From NCBI RefSeq assembly GCF_009497895.1, contig NZ_CP033116.1, forward strand, positions 992,001-1,056,000: a DNA stretch of 64,000 nt. Reading direction: 5' to 3'. Shown piece after piece: positions 1-9,067 of this stretch; the stretch's first letter is position 1, and every line of letters begins with the position of its first letter. Position numbers and translations under genes: made by a program. This DNA is from Halopseudomonas pelagia. GTDB lineage: Bacteria; Pseudomonadota; Gammaproteobacteria; Pseudomonadales; Pseudomonadaceae. The notes beneath the pieces were generated by a model. That model was given only the letters and a program-made list of their open reading frames with translations. It did no database searches and was not told the DNA's origin.

Positions 1-129
1 CCAGACGCACTGCGCAGCCGAATCCATCTTGTACGTTTACCTTCTACCAGTCCGGCCAACGCGTCGGTGCCCATGGCGGTAAAACTGAGTGCCTGGCAGC
101 AATTGCTCGAAGGCGCGGACATTCCCTGA
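1..129 (+). CDS. 3' end of an unidentified protein gene
   Basis: An open frame runs in from the left edge and stops at TGA 127-129, giving the last 42 residues of a protein. The tail ends LSAWQQLLEGADIP. I do not recognise a family from this fragment. It lies on the same strand as the following thioesterase gene, 167 bp upstream of it, so they may or may not be co-transcribed. Frame choice rests only on the absence of stops and on proteobacterial-looking codon use, so this is a weak call. Confidence 0.35.
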   Translation, partial: PDALRSRIHLVRLPSTSPANASVPMAVKLSAWQQLLEGADIP

Positions 130-296
130 TCGGTGCATGGGTCTGCAGATCAAAGCCGGCGCCAATGTCTTTCCGGGCAGGGTGGCGGGCAGTTGTGCCA
201 TCCAGCCCCCGGAGGCTGGTGGCAGCGCAGAACTTTGTGCATGCTGTGGCTTCGCTGACGCCCGTACAGCTGTCATCCATAACCCAGGAGCCGCGC

Positions 297-719
297 ATGT
301 CCGTCAGACCCAGTGTCGCCGAGTTGAATGCCTTTTTTAAGCGTGAGTTCCCCCAGGCTCGAGTCCATGTTGATGAGCTTGGCCCCGGTGCCGCCCGAGT
401 CCGACATCACGTGGGTGATGGAGAGCTGCGGCCAGGCGGTACGGTCTCTGGTCCGGTGATGATGACGACTGCGGATGTGGCCCTTTATGCGGCGATTCTC
501 GGTGAGATCGGCCTGGTTGCACTGGCGGTAACCACCAATCTGAATATCAATTTCCTGCGCAAACCGGTGTCCGGCCGCGACATCATTGGCGTTTGCAAGC
601 TGCTCAAGGTCGGCAAGACCCTGGCAATTGGTGAAGTGGCTCTGTATTCCGAAGGTAGTGACGAGCCCGTTGCGCATGCGGTAGGGACCTATGCGATCCC
701 CCCGCAACGCTCTGCTTAG
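297..719 (+). CDS. PaaI-type hotdog-fold thioesterase
   Basis: A 140-residue protein of hotdog thioesterase size. The central segment GGTVSGPVMMTTADVALYA matches the helix that carries the active-site acidic residue in PaaI/YbgC-like enzymes, followed by the typical TTNLNINFLRKP strand. These enzymes hydrolyse acyl-CoA thioesters in the cytoplasm; the substrate cannot be read from sequence. The start ATG 297 was chosen because CAGGAG lies at 285-290 and because the longer open frame upstream adds residues unlike the family. Several acyl-CoA enzymes lie further along the window, but none is directly adjacent. Confidence 0.8.
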   Translation: MSVRPSVAELNAFFKREFPQARVHVDELGPGAARVRHHVGDGELRPGGTVSGPVMMTTADVALYAAILGEIGLVALAVTTNLNINFLRKPVSGRDIIGVCKLLKVGKTLAIGEVALYSEGSDEPVAHAVGTYAIPPQRSA

Positions 720-737
720 CCGCGGTATTCGCGGCTT

Positions 738-1052
738 TCAGCCGACTACAACTTCGCTGATCTGAAACACCGGGGTCAGATCCGTGTAGTTGGGCACATC
801 TGCGGTCAGCGTTCCGGCATGCGGGCCGAAGCTGCGCTGGAACACCTCTACTGACTCGCAATAGATATGGCACATGGCGATATAAGTCGCGTCAGTGCCC
901 GGCGTGGCACCGCTCAGGCCTTTATCGACGGTGTAATGGTCGCAGGCATCGCCCATCAATTTTTTAACCAGCGGCATGTGTGTGTCGCGGTAATAATCGT
1001 GGTTGAAACGCGCGCCGGGTTTGTTCGGGTACATGACACTGACTTTGATCAT
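738..1052 (-). CDS. EthD family small protein
   Basis: A 104-residue protein beginning MIKVSVMYPNKPGARF with the EthD hallmark HDYYRDTHMPLVKKL. EthD proteins are dimeric alpha/beta-barrel proteins, some of which assist ring or ether degradation; most have no known substrate. The start was set at the internal ATG (1052) because AAGGATG precedes it at good spacing, while the ATG nine bases upstream abuts the same purine tract. It converges with the thioesterase gene, leaving 18 bp between them. Function beyond family membership is not inferable. Confidence 0.8.
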   Translation of the reverse strand: MIKVSVMYPNKPGARFNHDYYRDTHMPLVKKLMGDACDHYTVDKGLSGATPGTDATYIAMCHIYCESVEVFQRSFGPHAGTLTADVPNYTDLTPVFQISEVVVG

Positions 1053-1119
1053 GGAGTGCATCCTTGTGGTGGTCCAGCCAGCCTAGAGCAGCCCGCGCGT
1101 GGCGGCAAGGCTGTTGCCC

Positions 1120-2079
1120 TCAGGGTTGTGAGCTGTCCTTTGTACCCTGTTCGCTATCGGGCAGTTCGCGTTGCCATTCCGGCGGCATCCATAGGTGGCG
1201 TAAGCGTTGTTGCAACGGCTCGCGGCGGGCTACGTCACCAAACATATCGCGATATTCGTGCAGCCAACTGGCGAGCAGGCCGGTGCTTTCCGGCTGGCGT
1301 ACTATGCCGTATTCAATCGGTTGATCCGCGCGCTCCTGAGTGAAGGTGCCGAACAGCCGATCAAAAATAATAAACACGCCGCCGTAGTTGGTATCGATAT
1401 AAGCGGGATTACGGCCATGGTGTACTCGGTGATGATTCGGCGTATTGAACACGTACTCAATCGCCGGGTGCAGTCTGCCGACCAATGTGGTGTGTATGAA
1501 GAATTGGTAAACCAGAGACAGCGCATAACAGATGCCGATCCATACCGGGTTGAAACCGATCAGCGCCAGAGGCACATAAAACAGCCAGCCGCCGTTGAAA
1601 ATATTGGTGGCGTTCTGGCGCATAGCGGTGGAGAAATTCATTCGCTGTGAGGAGTGGTGAGTGACATGCGCGGCCCATAGCCAGCGTACCCGGTGCGAAC
1701 TGCGGTGCATACAGTAAAAGCACAGGTCGGTCAGCAGCCACAGCAGCGCGCCGGTCCAGACCGTCAGTTGAATATCCAGCAGGCGGTAACGATAGGCCAG
1801 TGCGTAGACCGGAAAGGCGATCAACCCGGCAAACAGCAGTTCGGTGGTCTGATAGCCAGCGCCTAGCATAAAGTTGCGCAGCGATTCTGCACCGTCAACC
1901 AACCGCGGATCATGGCGAATCTTGAAATACTCCCAGGCAAAGACGCCGATAAAGATAGGCGTCGCCAGCATGAACACCAGCTGCCTTTCATCCAGTGCCA
2001 GCCAGGGCGGCAGCATATCCAGGAGTTGTGGCAAACCACTTTCACGCCAGAGGCTGTAGAACATCTCGGAAAATGTCAT
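1120..2079 (-). CDS. Sterol desaturase / fatty acid hydroxylase family membrane protein
   Basis: An integral membrane di-iron oxygenase-family protein of 319 residues. The histidine clusters are visible: HRSSH, then HVTHH, then HTTLVGRLH and HHRVHH, which match the eight-histidine metal site of this superfamily. Hydrophobic segments flank them. Family members hydroxylate or desaturate lipids at the inner membrane; the substrate is unknown. The chosen start (2079) has an AGAG tract upstream; an in-frame ATG at 2151 has no ribosome site but cannot be excluded. It is divergent from an AraC-type regulator starting 128 bp away, a common regulator-target arrangement (inference). Confidence 0.82.
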   Translation of the reverse strand: MTFSEMFYSLWRESGLPQLLDMLPPWLALDERQLVFMLATPIFIGVFAWEYFKIRHDPRLVDGAESLRNFMLGAGYQTTELLFAGLIAFPVYALAYRYRLLDIQLTVWTGALLWLLTDLCFYCMHRSSHRVRWLWAAHVTHHSSQRMNFSTAMRQNATNIFNGGWLFYVPLALIGFNPVWIGICYALSLVYQFFIHTTLVGRLHPAIEYVFNTPNHHRVHHGRNPAYIDTNYGGVFIIFDRLFGTFTQERADQPIEYGIVRQPESTGLLASWLHEYRDMFGDVARREPLQQRLRHLWMPPEWQRELPDSEQGTKDSSQP

Positions 2080-2206
2080 GTTTTCTCTGTGTAGCTGTGT
2101 GATCGATAACTCATACTGCGCCCGCAAGTGAAAGTCATATTGACTTTTCATGCCATATTTTTGACTCTACATGCCAATGATTAAAACAGCTATTAGGAGA
2201 ACAGGC

Positions 2207-3211
2207 ATGGCCATGCCGCTGCGGGTGACAGGCTCATGGGTGCAGCTGCTGACCGATTGGCTGGATCAGGAAGGGCTGCCCGCTCCGCAGTTGCGCAATC
2301 TATTGGATAGCCGTGGCCCGGCAGATATTGTGCCGTTGCCTGTCTGGCAGGGCATGCTGCAGCGCGCGGTCAGCTTGCGCCCCGAACTGCCGGCACCGGG
2401 TCTGGCTATCGGGGCGATGATTCAGCCGCGGCATGTCGGGGTGCTGGGTTATTTGATTCTTGCCTGTACCACCCTGGGGCAAGCGATGCAGGCCTACCAA
2501 CGCTATGAAAGCCTGTTCTATGGTTTGAACGTGATGCAGCTTCAGCATCGTGGCAACGTGATCCGCGTGCAGTGGCCGGCCGAGGCATCTACTGGCACGC
2601 TGGCCGATACAGTTGCCATCGCGGCGATGCTGACATTTCTGCGTCGCCTGGTGGCCGAGCCGCCAGTGCCGGCCGCAGTGCATTTCGCATTCCCTCAACC
2701 TAGCGCCGTGGATTGTCAGGTCTATCAGACTTTCTTTGCTTGCCCGGTGCACTTTGCCTCGCCGGTGACGGCGGTTGATTTGCCCTTGGCCGACCTGAAA
2801 AAGGGACTGCCGCGCAGCGACGCCACGGTGCTTGGGTTGCTGGATAAGCAGGCTCAGGCCATGGTGCTGGCGATGCCGGATGGTGACCATTTCGATCGGG
2901 CGTTGCAGCAGGCTATGGTGCGCTTGATGCCGGAGGGGCAGGTAGCATTGAACCGAGTGGCGGCAGAACTGCATTTGTCGGTACGAACACTGCAGCGGCG
3001 CCTGGAGGTCAGACAATCGAGCTGGCAAGCCTTGCTGGACCGTACGCGTGAACAATTGGCCGGGCATTACTTGCTGGACCCGGCTCTAACATTGAGCGAC
3101 ATAGCTCTGCTGCTCGGATTTTCCGAGCAAAGCGCCTTTAATCGAGCCTACCGCCGCTGGACTGGTACAACACCGGCGCGGGTGCGCCGTGATCACCGGT
3201 TGCCGTTATAG
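2207..3211 (+). CDS. AraC-family transcriptional regulator (OruR/ArgR-like N-domain)
   Basis: A 334-residue DNA-binding regulator. The C-terminal ~100 residues carry two helix-turn-helix units, with VAAELHLSVRTLQRRL and the AraC signature SDIALLLGFSEQSAFNRAYRRWTG. The N-terminal two thirds resemble the AraC-type arabinose-binding-like domain found in Pseudomonas regulators of this length. The start ATG 2207 is preceded by AGGAGA (2195-2200). It is divergent from the fatty acid hydroxylase gene and may control it; the effector is unknown. Confidence 0.88.
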   Translation: MAMPLRVTGSWVQLLTDWLDQEGLPAPQLRNLLDSRGPADIVPLPVWQGMLQRAVSLRPELPAPGLAIGAMIQPRHVGVLGYLILACTTLGQAMQAYQRYESLFYGLNVMQLQHRGNVIRVQWPAEASTGTLADTVAIAAMLTFLRRLVAEPPVPAAVHFAFPQPSAVDCQVYQTFFACPVHFASPVTAVDLPLADLKKGLPRSDATVLGLLDKQAQAMVLAMPDGDHFDRALQQAMVRLMPEGQVALNRVAAELHLSVRTLQRRLEVRQSSWQALLDRTREQLAGHYLLDPALTLSDIALLLGFSEQSAFNRAYRRWTGTTPARVRRDHRLPL

Positions 3212-3231
3212 GTCGGACTACCGCGGTGTGC

Positions 3232-3813
3232 TTAGACCAGATGCACCACTTCACGTGGGTCGAAATCTTTCCAGGTGCCTTCTTCCAGGCGACCCTCGGC
3301 CTGCTCGACATCCATCGCGCCTTGGCCTTTCAGCGTACGCACGGCCGAGGCCAGGGCATCATCCGGCGCATCATCACCATCGATACGCACGGCCACATGA
3401 ATGCCCGCATGCCGATCCGTTATCTTGCGCGGGTTCTCGCCGTCATCCACGGCCTCATCAACTTCAGATTCTTTGTCAGTGCTGCTGACTGCACCTGCGA
3501 GCGAGCCGGTATAGGCACCTACGCCCACGGCGGCTGCCAGACCGGCAGGGCCGGCGACGGTAGCTGCTGCGGCGCCTGCTGCCAAACCGGCAGCCGCCCC
3601 CAGGCCGCCACCGGTAGCTGCGCCTTTGTCGGCGTCACGTGCGCCGGGCGAGTCGTCGTCATCACCACCAATAGGGTAAATGTCATGCTGACCGTCGGGG
3701 TTCACGTAAAACAGTGTCATCGCAGAAGCGGGGAACCCGGCCCCCTGTAATGCGCGCAATGCTTCCTCGCCCTGATCCTGTAATTCGAATCGTCCGGCAA
3801 TAATGGTATTCAT
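3232..3813 (-). CDS. Glycine/alanine-zipper protein with YflT-like stress domain
   Basis: A 193-residue protein. Residues ~3-45 (TIIAGRFELQDQGEEALRAL) resemble the general-stress 17M/YflT N-terminal fold. The middle (~70-115) is a Gly/Ala-rich zipper-like stretch that may insert into or span a membrane, and the C-terminal part is acidic (KITDRHAGIHVAVRIDGDD). The function is unknown; related genes are often stress-induced. The start at 3813 is supported by a strong AGGAGGACAGG. The gene converges with the AraC regulator, 20 bp between stops. Confidence 0.7.
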   Translation of the reverse strand: MNTIIAGRFELQDQGEEALRALQGAGFPASAMTLFYVNPDGQHDIYPIGGDDDDSPGARDADKGAATGGGLGAAAGLAAGAAAATVAGPAGLAAAVGVGAYTGSLAGAVSSTDKESEVDEAVDDGENPRKITDRHAGIHVAVRIDGDDAPDDALASAVRTLKGQGAMDVEQAEGRLEEGTWKDFDPREVVHLV

Positions 3814-3967
3814 CCTGTCCTCCTGGAATAGACCGCATTTGGACATCCCCCACATGGTGCAGACGGCATGCCCTACCAGAATCTTGACTCGCGAGGGCGG
3901 AAAAGGTCGCAATTAAAACGTAACAAGGGATTTAATACGCATCAAAACACAGCATGAGGGAGAGGTA

Positions 3968-4567
3968 ATGACCAATGCAAAGTGGTTCGCCGATATCGAG
4001 CTGGGTGCCGGCAGTGTTTCCCTGCGGCCCATGGTGGCGTCAGATGCCGCAGCGCTGGTCGATGCCGCAGCTGACGGACAACTCTGGGAGCTTTGGTACA
4101 CCCAGGTGCCCTCTGCTGACACGGTAGATCAGTATGTCGCCTTCGCGTTGGCGGAGAAGGCCGCTGGCCGGGCGCTGCCATTTGTGGTGCTGGATGCCGA
4201 CAGTGGCCAGGTGATTGGCAGTACGCGTTACTGCAATGCTGACCCCGAGCATCGCCGCTTGGAAATCGGGTACACCTGGTACGCATCGCGGTACCAGCGC
4301 ACGCCGGTAAACAGCCAATGCAAATTGCTGTTGCTCGAGCATGCGTTCGAGGTATTAGGCGCGGTAGCGGTAGAGTTTCGTACACATTGGCATAACCAGC
4401 GCTCCCGCCAGGCCATAGCTCGCCTGGGCGCCAAGCAGGATGGCGTACTGCGTAATCATCGGATTGAGGCGGATGGCGCTCGCCGCGACACAGTGGTGTT
4501 CTCCATCCTCGACAGTGAATGGCCTGCCGTGGCCAAAGCATTGCGCTTTCGGTTGCAGCGCAGATGA
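3968..4567 (+). CDS. GNAT family N-acetyltransferase (RimJ/RimL-like)
   Basis: A 199-residue acetyltransferase of the RimJ/RimL/YdaF type. Recognisable segments are LRPMVASDAAALVDAAADG near the N-terminus, LEIGYTWYASRYQRTPVNSQ at the acetyl-CoA binding region, and VEFRTHWHNQRSRQAIARLGA, the typical asparagine-containing loop before the last helix. Enzymes of this group acetylate small amines or N-terminal residues; the substrate is not predictable. GGGAGAGG lies directly before ATG 3968. It is a single gene between divergent and co-oriented neighbours. Confidence 0.85.
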   Translation: MTNAKWFADIELGAGSVSLRPMVASDAAALVDAAADGQLWELWYTQVPSADTVDQYVAFALAEKAAGRALPFVVLDADSGQVIGSTRYCNADPEHRRLEIGYTWYASRYQRTPVNSQCKLLLLEHAFEVLGAVAVEFRTHWHNQRSRQAIARLGAKQDGVLRNHRIEADGARRDTVVFSILDSEWPAVAKALRFRLQRR

Positions 4568-4673
4568 TCTCGGTGGGTTTCGGCGGCCAATGTGCGGTAA
4601 AGTCCGCGCTGAACCATCTCGTTTGACCAATGTTATTTGACCCATCCAACTGATGCTTTGGAGCACTACCCGC

Positions 4674-5084
4674 ATGTCCTATATTGAAGAATCGCTCTCC
4701 GATGGCGAAAAGATCGAATCGCTGTTCCAGCTGCACTGGTTTGCCCGGGTGCCGATGATCATCTGGATCATCCTGGCTATTCCCACGCTGGGTATTACCT
4801 TGCTGCTGGCTCTTTATGAGTACCTGAAACTGCGCTCGATCGAACAGGGTGTGACCAACAAGCGGGTGATTTTGAAAACCGGGTTTATCAGTCGGCATAC
4901 CGAAGAGATGAAGCTGAACTCGATTGAAACCGTGGAAATTCGCCAGGGCGTCATGGGCCGGATGTTCGGTTTTGGCACCATTGAAGTGACCGGGCGCGGC
5001 ATCAGCGACGTGGTGTTCAAAGGTGTCGATGAGCCGATGGTGGTCAAGCGCCGCATCGAAAGTGTGAGCAATCCGATCGCCTGA
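4674..5084 (+). CDS. Bacterial PH (bPH2) domain membrane protein
   Basis: A 136-residue protein with two N-terminal hydrophobic helices (around MIIWIILAIPTLGITLLLAL) followed by a YdbT/bPH2-type domain: NKRVILKTGFISRHTEEMKL and the terminal VTGRGISDVVFKGV. Such proteins are membrane-anchored and of unknown role. ATG 4674 (MSYIEES) was preferred over ATG 4653, since the family begins near the conserved hydrophobic region and TTGGAGC lies upstream. It converges with rsuA. Confidence 0.78.
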   Translation: MSYIEESLSDGEKIESLFQLHWFARVPMIIWIILAIPTLGITLLLALYEYLKLRSIEQGVTNKRVILKTGFISRHTEEMKLNSIETVEIRQGVMGRMFGFGTIEVTGRGISDVVFKGVDEPMVVKRRIESVSNPIA

Positions 5085-5128
5085 GAGTGCAGGTTTCTAA
5101 AGCGCAGAGTGGAACTGCAGAGCCTGTT

Positions 5129-5824
5129 TCAGCCTACAGAATCAATTTCTGCCTGATTCAACGGTCTGAAAGCACCGGGCAGCAGAGCAGGGTCCAGCAC
5201 GATGCTGCCCATGCTCTCGCGGTGCAGACTGAGCACACGATTGCCGACGGCGTGGAACATGCGTTTGACCTGATGGTAGCGACCTTCATAGATGGTCAGT
5301 CGCGCCTCGCATGGTCCCAGCTGTGCTAGTTGGGCGGGGGAGGTAGTCAGGCCTTCAAAGGTGAAATAGATACCCTGGGCAAAGCGCTCCGGCGTGTCGG
5401 CTGAGATAGGTTCTGCGGTAGTTACCCGGTAAATCTTGGGGATCTTGATCTGCGGTGCGGTCAGACGTCGTGACCAGAGGCCATCGTTGGTCAGGATCAG
5501 CAGGCCGGAACTGCCCCGGTCCAGGCGCCCACCAATGTGCAGTAGCGGGCGCAGTGGTTCTGGCAGCAGTTCCATCACCGTGGTGTGCAACGGATCGCTG
5601 GTGGCGCTCAAATAGCCTACGGGTTTATGCAGCATCAGGTAATGCGCGGTAGTAAGTGCTTTGATCAGTGTGCCGTCCAGGCTCACCATCATGAAGCGAT
5701 CTATTTCCATGCGCGCATCGCGCACCACTTCTGAATTGACCTGCACCCGCCCGTCGGCGATCAGCAGGCGGGCGCTGCGCGCGCTATATTGGCTGTGGTT
5801 GCTGATCAGGCGGTCGAGTCTCAT
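5129..5824 (-). CDS. rsuA: 16S rRNA pseudouridine(516) synthase RsuA
   Basis: A 231-residue RsuA/RluB-type pseudouridine synthase. It has an N-terminal S4 RNA-binding domain (MRLDRLISNH...GRVQVN) and the catalytic motif GRLDRGSSGLLILTNDG with the invariant aspartate at about residue 102. Later motifs KIYRV and GRYHQVKRMF complete the fold. Length and the short S4 region fit RsuA, which modifies U516 of 16S rRNA in the small subunit. RluE/RluB are the nearest alternatives but have different lengths and spacing. Confidence 0.88.
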   Translation of the reverse strand: MRLDRLISNHSQYSARSARLLIADGRVQVNSEVVRDARMEIDRFMMVSLDGTLIKALTTAHYLMLHKPVGYLSATSDPLHTTVMELLPEPLRPLLHIGGRLDRGSSGLLILTNDGLWSRRLTAPQIKIPKIYRVTTAEPISADTPERFAQGIYFTFEGLTTSPAQLAQLGPCEARLTIYEGRYHQVKRMFHAVGNRVLSLHRESMGSIVLDPALLPGAFRPLNQAEIDSVG

Positions 5825-5987
5825 GGGCGCGATTATAGCGGTATAAAGACGGTCAGCGTTCTGGCCTTTGTTCCGCTGCGCAGTGTCCTAATGCCGCAGA
5901 GTGTTCTAATATTGTTGAAGGTATGTGCAGCGATGTTTATAAACCACGTTGTATAGCGATACCTTCTAACCATGCAAGGATGCACTG

Positions 5988-6758
5988 ATGTCACGTTCAC
6001 GGAAGATTGGCCGCCGGTGTCTGCTGGTGGTATCAATATGTATTGCCCTTGGCGGCTGCGCAATGGGCGGCTCCGAGCATCGCAGCAGTAGTGTGGTGTC
6101 TTATCTTTACCCTAACCAGAATCAACCTGAAGCTGCCCGCGCGGACACCGATCCGTTGCTGCCGATGCGTATAGGGCTGGGCTTCGTGCCCGAGCAGGGC
6201 CTGAGCCATCAAGCATTGACCGAGCGCGATAAGGCCAGTTTGAAAGCCACTGTCGCGGACTATCTCCAACAGCAATCCTTTGTTCGCCAGGTAACGCTGG
6301 TACCTTCCGCCTATCTCAGGCCGGGCGGCAGTTTTGGCAACCTCGACCAGCTGCGAAAGATGTATGACATCGACATCATGCTGCTGCTGTCCTACGACCG
6401 CGCTCAGTTCGTTGGCGCCGAACCGGCATCGATTACCTACTGGACACTCGATGGCGCCCAACTGATCAGTGGCGCGAGGAACGATACCTATACGCTGCTG
6501 GACGCCGCGGTGTATGACATTGCCAAGCGGAGAATGCTGTTCCGCGCGCCAGGCTCCAGCCTGATTCAGCCGCAGCCTGACAACTTGACCCTGGCCGAGC
6601 AGGTTCGGCAGGACAGTCTGCTTGGTTTTGCCCAGGCCAGCTCCGACTTGATGAGCAATCTGCGTCAGCAATTGACCCTGTTTCGAGCTCAGTTGGAGCG
6701 TCCCGCGGGGCACAGCACAAAAGCGGATAATCCAGTTAGCCACCGTTCTGCGCATTAG
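5988..6758 (+). CDS. Rhombotarget-type lipoprotein
   Basis: A 256-residue lipoprotein precursor: basic N-terminus, hydrophobic core and lipobox LGGC with the cysteine at about residue 25. The segment SSVVSYLYPN directly after it and the phrase YDIDIMLLLSYDRAQF match the family called rhombotarget lipoprotein, which is associated by phylogenetic profile with rhombosortase/GlyGly-CTERM systems (known from family definition). No GlyGly-CTERM-like tail (glycine pair, membrane helix, basic end) is visible here; the C-terminus is hydrophilic. No rhombosortase is in the window. Function unknown. Confidence 0.72.
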   Translation: MSRSRKIGRRCLLVVSICIALGGCAMGGSEHRSSSVVSYLYPNQNQPEAARADTDPLLPMRIGLGFVPEQGLSHQALTERDKASLKATVADYLQQQSFVRQVTLVPSAYLRPGGSFGNLDQLRKMYDIDIMLLLSYDRAQFVGAEPASITYWTLDGAQLISGARNDTYTLLDAAVYDIAKRRMLFRAPGSSLIQPQPDNLTLAEQVRQDSLLGFAQASSDLMSNLRQQLTLFRAQLERPAGHSTKADNPVSHRSAH

Positions 6759-6815
6759 CGGTCGGCAACCGGTCCTCGCTGCTCTATAGTCGGCATAATA
6801 AAAACAGCTTCGAGA

Positions 6816-7967
6816 TTGCGAGTGATTACATTTCTGAGTGAACTCTGGTCTATCGGTGCCCAGAACAAACACACGTCACTACGCCGGCAAATTGCCCTTA
6901 GCAATCAGATAGGCATGCTCGGCGCTGTGGCTACATTGCCGTATCAGGTGTTTTACCTGATCTACGACATCGGCTTTTATTGGGCGGTTTTCAGCGCCAA
7001 CCTGGTGTTCATTACCGCCTATCTGTCGGTCGTGATTTGCAACGCTGTGGGACGTCATTCGCTGGCGCGGGATCTTGCGCTGAGCGTGGCCTGCACGCAA
7101 GTCTTCGTGGTGACCTTGCTGATCAGTTCGGCAGCGGGAGTGCAGCTGTTCTACTTCTCTGTGGGCGCCTTTCTGGCACTGATTTACAGCAATATGAATT
7201 CGCGGCGGTTCTGGTTGCAGTCAGCAGGGATCGGCGCCTTGTTCATTATCAGCCAGTTTCTGTTTACTCCAGCTCGCGCGTTAACGCCGGTGCCGTCACC
7301 CTTTGTCGACATCATGTTCGGTGGCAGTGTGCTGGGTGTGCTGGCGTTGTCTGCGGTGATCTCTTATCTGTATCGCCGGGAGATCGAGCAGGCCGAACTT
7401 GAGCTGAAGCTGAACAACCGCAAGCTGACTACCCTCAGCGTCACCGACACGCTCACCGGGTTGGCCAACCGTCGCAAGCTGGATGAGACACTCCTGCGCG
7501 AATGGGAACGCACGCGCCGCAACGGTCTACCGCTGTCGTTTATCATGTGCGATGTGGACCACTTCAAGATCTACAATGACAACCTGGGTCACCAGGCCGG
7601 GGATGTCTGCTTGCAGCAGGCCGCCAGCATCCTGCAGGAAGCACTGGTGCGCCCCGGCGATCTGGTAGCCCGCTATGGCGGCGAAGAGTTCGCCATTGTG
7701 CTGCCTGATACTAATGCCGTGGGTGCGCACCAGGTAGCGGAAACCCTGCGCCAGGCCGTCGGCGCCATGCGCATCCCGCATGTACCGGAGGAAGGGGTGG
7801 CCTTTCTCAGCGTCAGCCTTGGCGTTACCACGGTGGAAAGGCCTGGGCCCGATGAGCTGCCGGAGATACTATTGAAAAAGGCTGACGAGGCGCTGTACAT
7901 GGCCAAGGCGAACGGCCGGGATCAGGTGGTGTATCTGGCGTTAACCGATCAGCCGCTACACGCCTGA
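6816..7967 (+). CDS. Membrane-anchored GGDEF diguanylate cyclase
   Basis: A ~383-residue protein with about six N-terminal transmembrane segments (residues ~25-185), a short linker helix and a C-terminal GGDEF domain. The active site reads GGEEF (about 288-292) and is preceded at the canonical distance by an RPGD inhibitory site, so it should make cyclic-di-GMP and be feedback-inhibited. No ATG start fits: the frame opens at TTG 6816 or GTG 6822, the latter with GAG seven bases upstream. The input signal of the membrane domain is unknown. Confidence 0.88.
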   Translation: MRVITFLSELWSIGAQNKHTSLRRQIALSNQIGMLGAVATLPYQVFYLIYDIGFYWAVFSANLVFITAYLSVVICNAVGRHSLARDLALSVACTQVFVVTLLISSAAGVQLFYFSVGAFLALIYSNMNSRRFWLQSAGIGALFIISQFLFTPARALTPVPSPFVDIMFGGSVLGVLALSAVISYLYRREIEQAELELKLNNRKLTTLSVTDTLTGLANRRKLDETLLREWERTRRNGLPLSFIMCDVDHFKIYNDNLGHQAGDVCLQQAASILQEALVRPGDLVARYGGEEFAIVLPDTNAVGAHQVAETLRQAVGAMRIPHVPEEGVAFLSVSLGVTTVERPGPDELPEILLKKADEALYMAKANGRDQVVYLALTDQPLHA

Positions 7968-7972
7968 ACCGT

Positions 7973-8998
7973 TCAGCGTCTGAAGTTGACGTAGCGCCGG
8001 TGCGGATTGCCGCCCCGCCAGATAAAACCCTCGAAGTAGTAATGCACGAAGGTGATTGTCAGCATTAGGATGGTTACCGCCGAATACTCATGGTAGCTGG
8101 TGAGCAGGAAGGCGATGCCGATCGACGCCAGCGGCAGCAGTACCACTGGCGATAAGCGGGTAAAGGCAGTCAATCGATAGAGACTGTTGACCTGCTGCTG
8201 TTTGTTGCGATTGCGGTCATGGGTAACGTAGACCATGTAGGCGGTCACATCGTGAATCACCCGCGGGATCAGAATCACGAACAGCGTATAGCCGATCTCA
8301 TTGATCAGCAGTGCTGAGAGCAACAACGCGACATTGCCCCACAGATACCAGACGCCGATCCGATGCCGGGAGGTCGGCGTCAGCCGTACCGCCAGCACCA
8401 CCAAAGCGGCACAAATACAGGTGGTGGCGTAGGTCAGCGCATCGTACAGCTCGATACCAAAAATATTCAGATTGCCGATGTATTGCTCGCCATAGACATT
8501 GATATAGATCGCGAACCCGGCCAGCACCGATAGCCACTTCCAGCTTTTGAACGCGCGACTGGGCGGCGTTGCCATCATCATCAGCGTCAGACCCAGCTGT
8601 TGAGCCAGCACGTGGTAGATGGTGTAGAACGCGAGAAAAATAAACAACAGGTTATAGCTCAAGGGCTGCGGGCCGAGAATGCCGGCGCTGGCGACGCCAG
8701 CAAAGATCAGGGTAGGCCAGAGCAAGGTGCTGCGATAGTGGGCGAGGTACTCGCGGTCGGCCATGGTCACCAGGCTGGCGACGATGTGCGGCAGGCCGAA
8801 GATCACGGTCCAGAACGGCCAATGTTCAGGCTGATCCGGAATGTACTGGCGCAGAGCCTGGCCATTGAAAATCCAGGCATCGGTAATCACCAGCAGTACG
8901 GATACCGGAATAATCGCATAGAGCGCCAGCAGCCAGCGGCAGTCAATTACATGCAGCAGCTGTTCCTGCACGGGCAGTGCTTGTTCTTGAGCGGACAT
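7973..8998 (-). CDS. Polytopic membrane protein of unknown function
   Basis: A 341-residue protein with about eight to ten hydrophobic segments. Histidines recur at membrane edges: GLPHIVASL, TIYHVLAQQ, PRVIHDVTAYMVYVTHDR and TFVHYYFEGFIWR. This pattern recalls membrane metalloenzymes such as the Brp/Blh carotenoid cleavage or fatty acid desaturase groups, but no family signature is certain. The start MSAQEQ (8998) was chosen over the upstream ATG because of length economy. It converges tail to tail with the diguanylate cyclase, 5 bp apart. Confidence 0.6.
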   Translation of the reverse strand: MSAQEQALPVQEQLLHVIDCRWLLALYAIIPVSVLLVITDAWIFNGQALRQYIPDQPEHWPFWTVIFGLPHIVASLVTMADREYLAHYRSTLLWPTLIFAGVASAGILGPQPLSYNLLFIFLAFYTIYHVLAQQLGLTLMMMATPPSRAFKSWKWLSVLAGFAIYINVYGEQYIGNLNIFGIELYDALTYATTCICAALVVLAVRLTPTSRHRIGVWYLWGNVALLLSALLINEIGYTLFVILIPRVIHDVTAYMVYVTHDRNRNKQQQVNSLYRLTAFTRLSPVVLLPLASIGIAFLLTSYHEYSAVTILMLTITFVHYYFEGFIWRGGNPHRRYVNFRR

Positions 8999-9067
8999 AA
9001 GGCAAAACACTTCGGCGGAGAATGGTGGGTGTCCGCCGAGTTAAGCATAGGAAGATCGGCCTACCCA

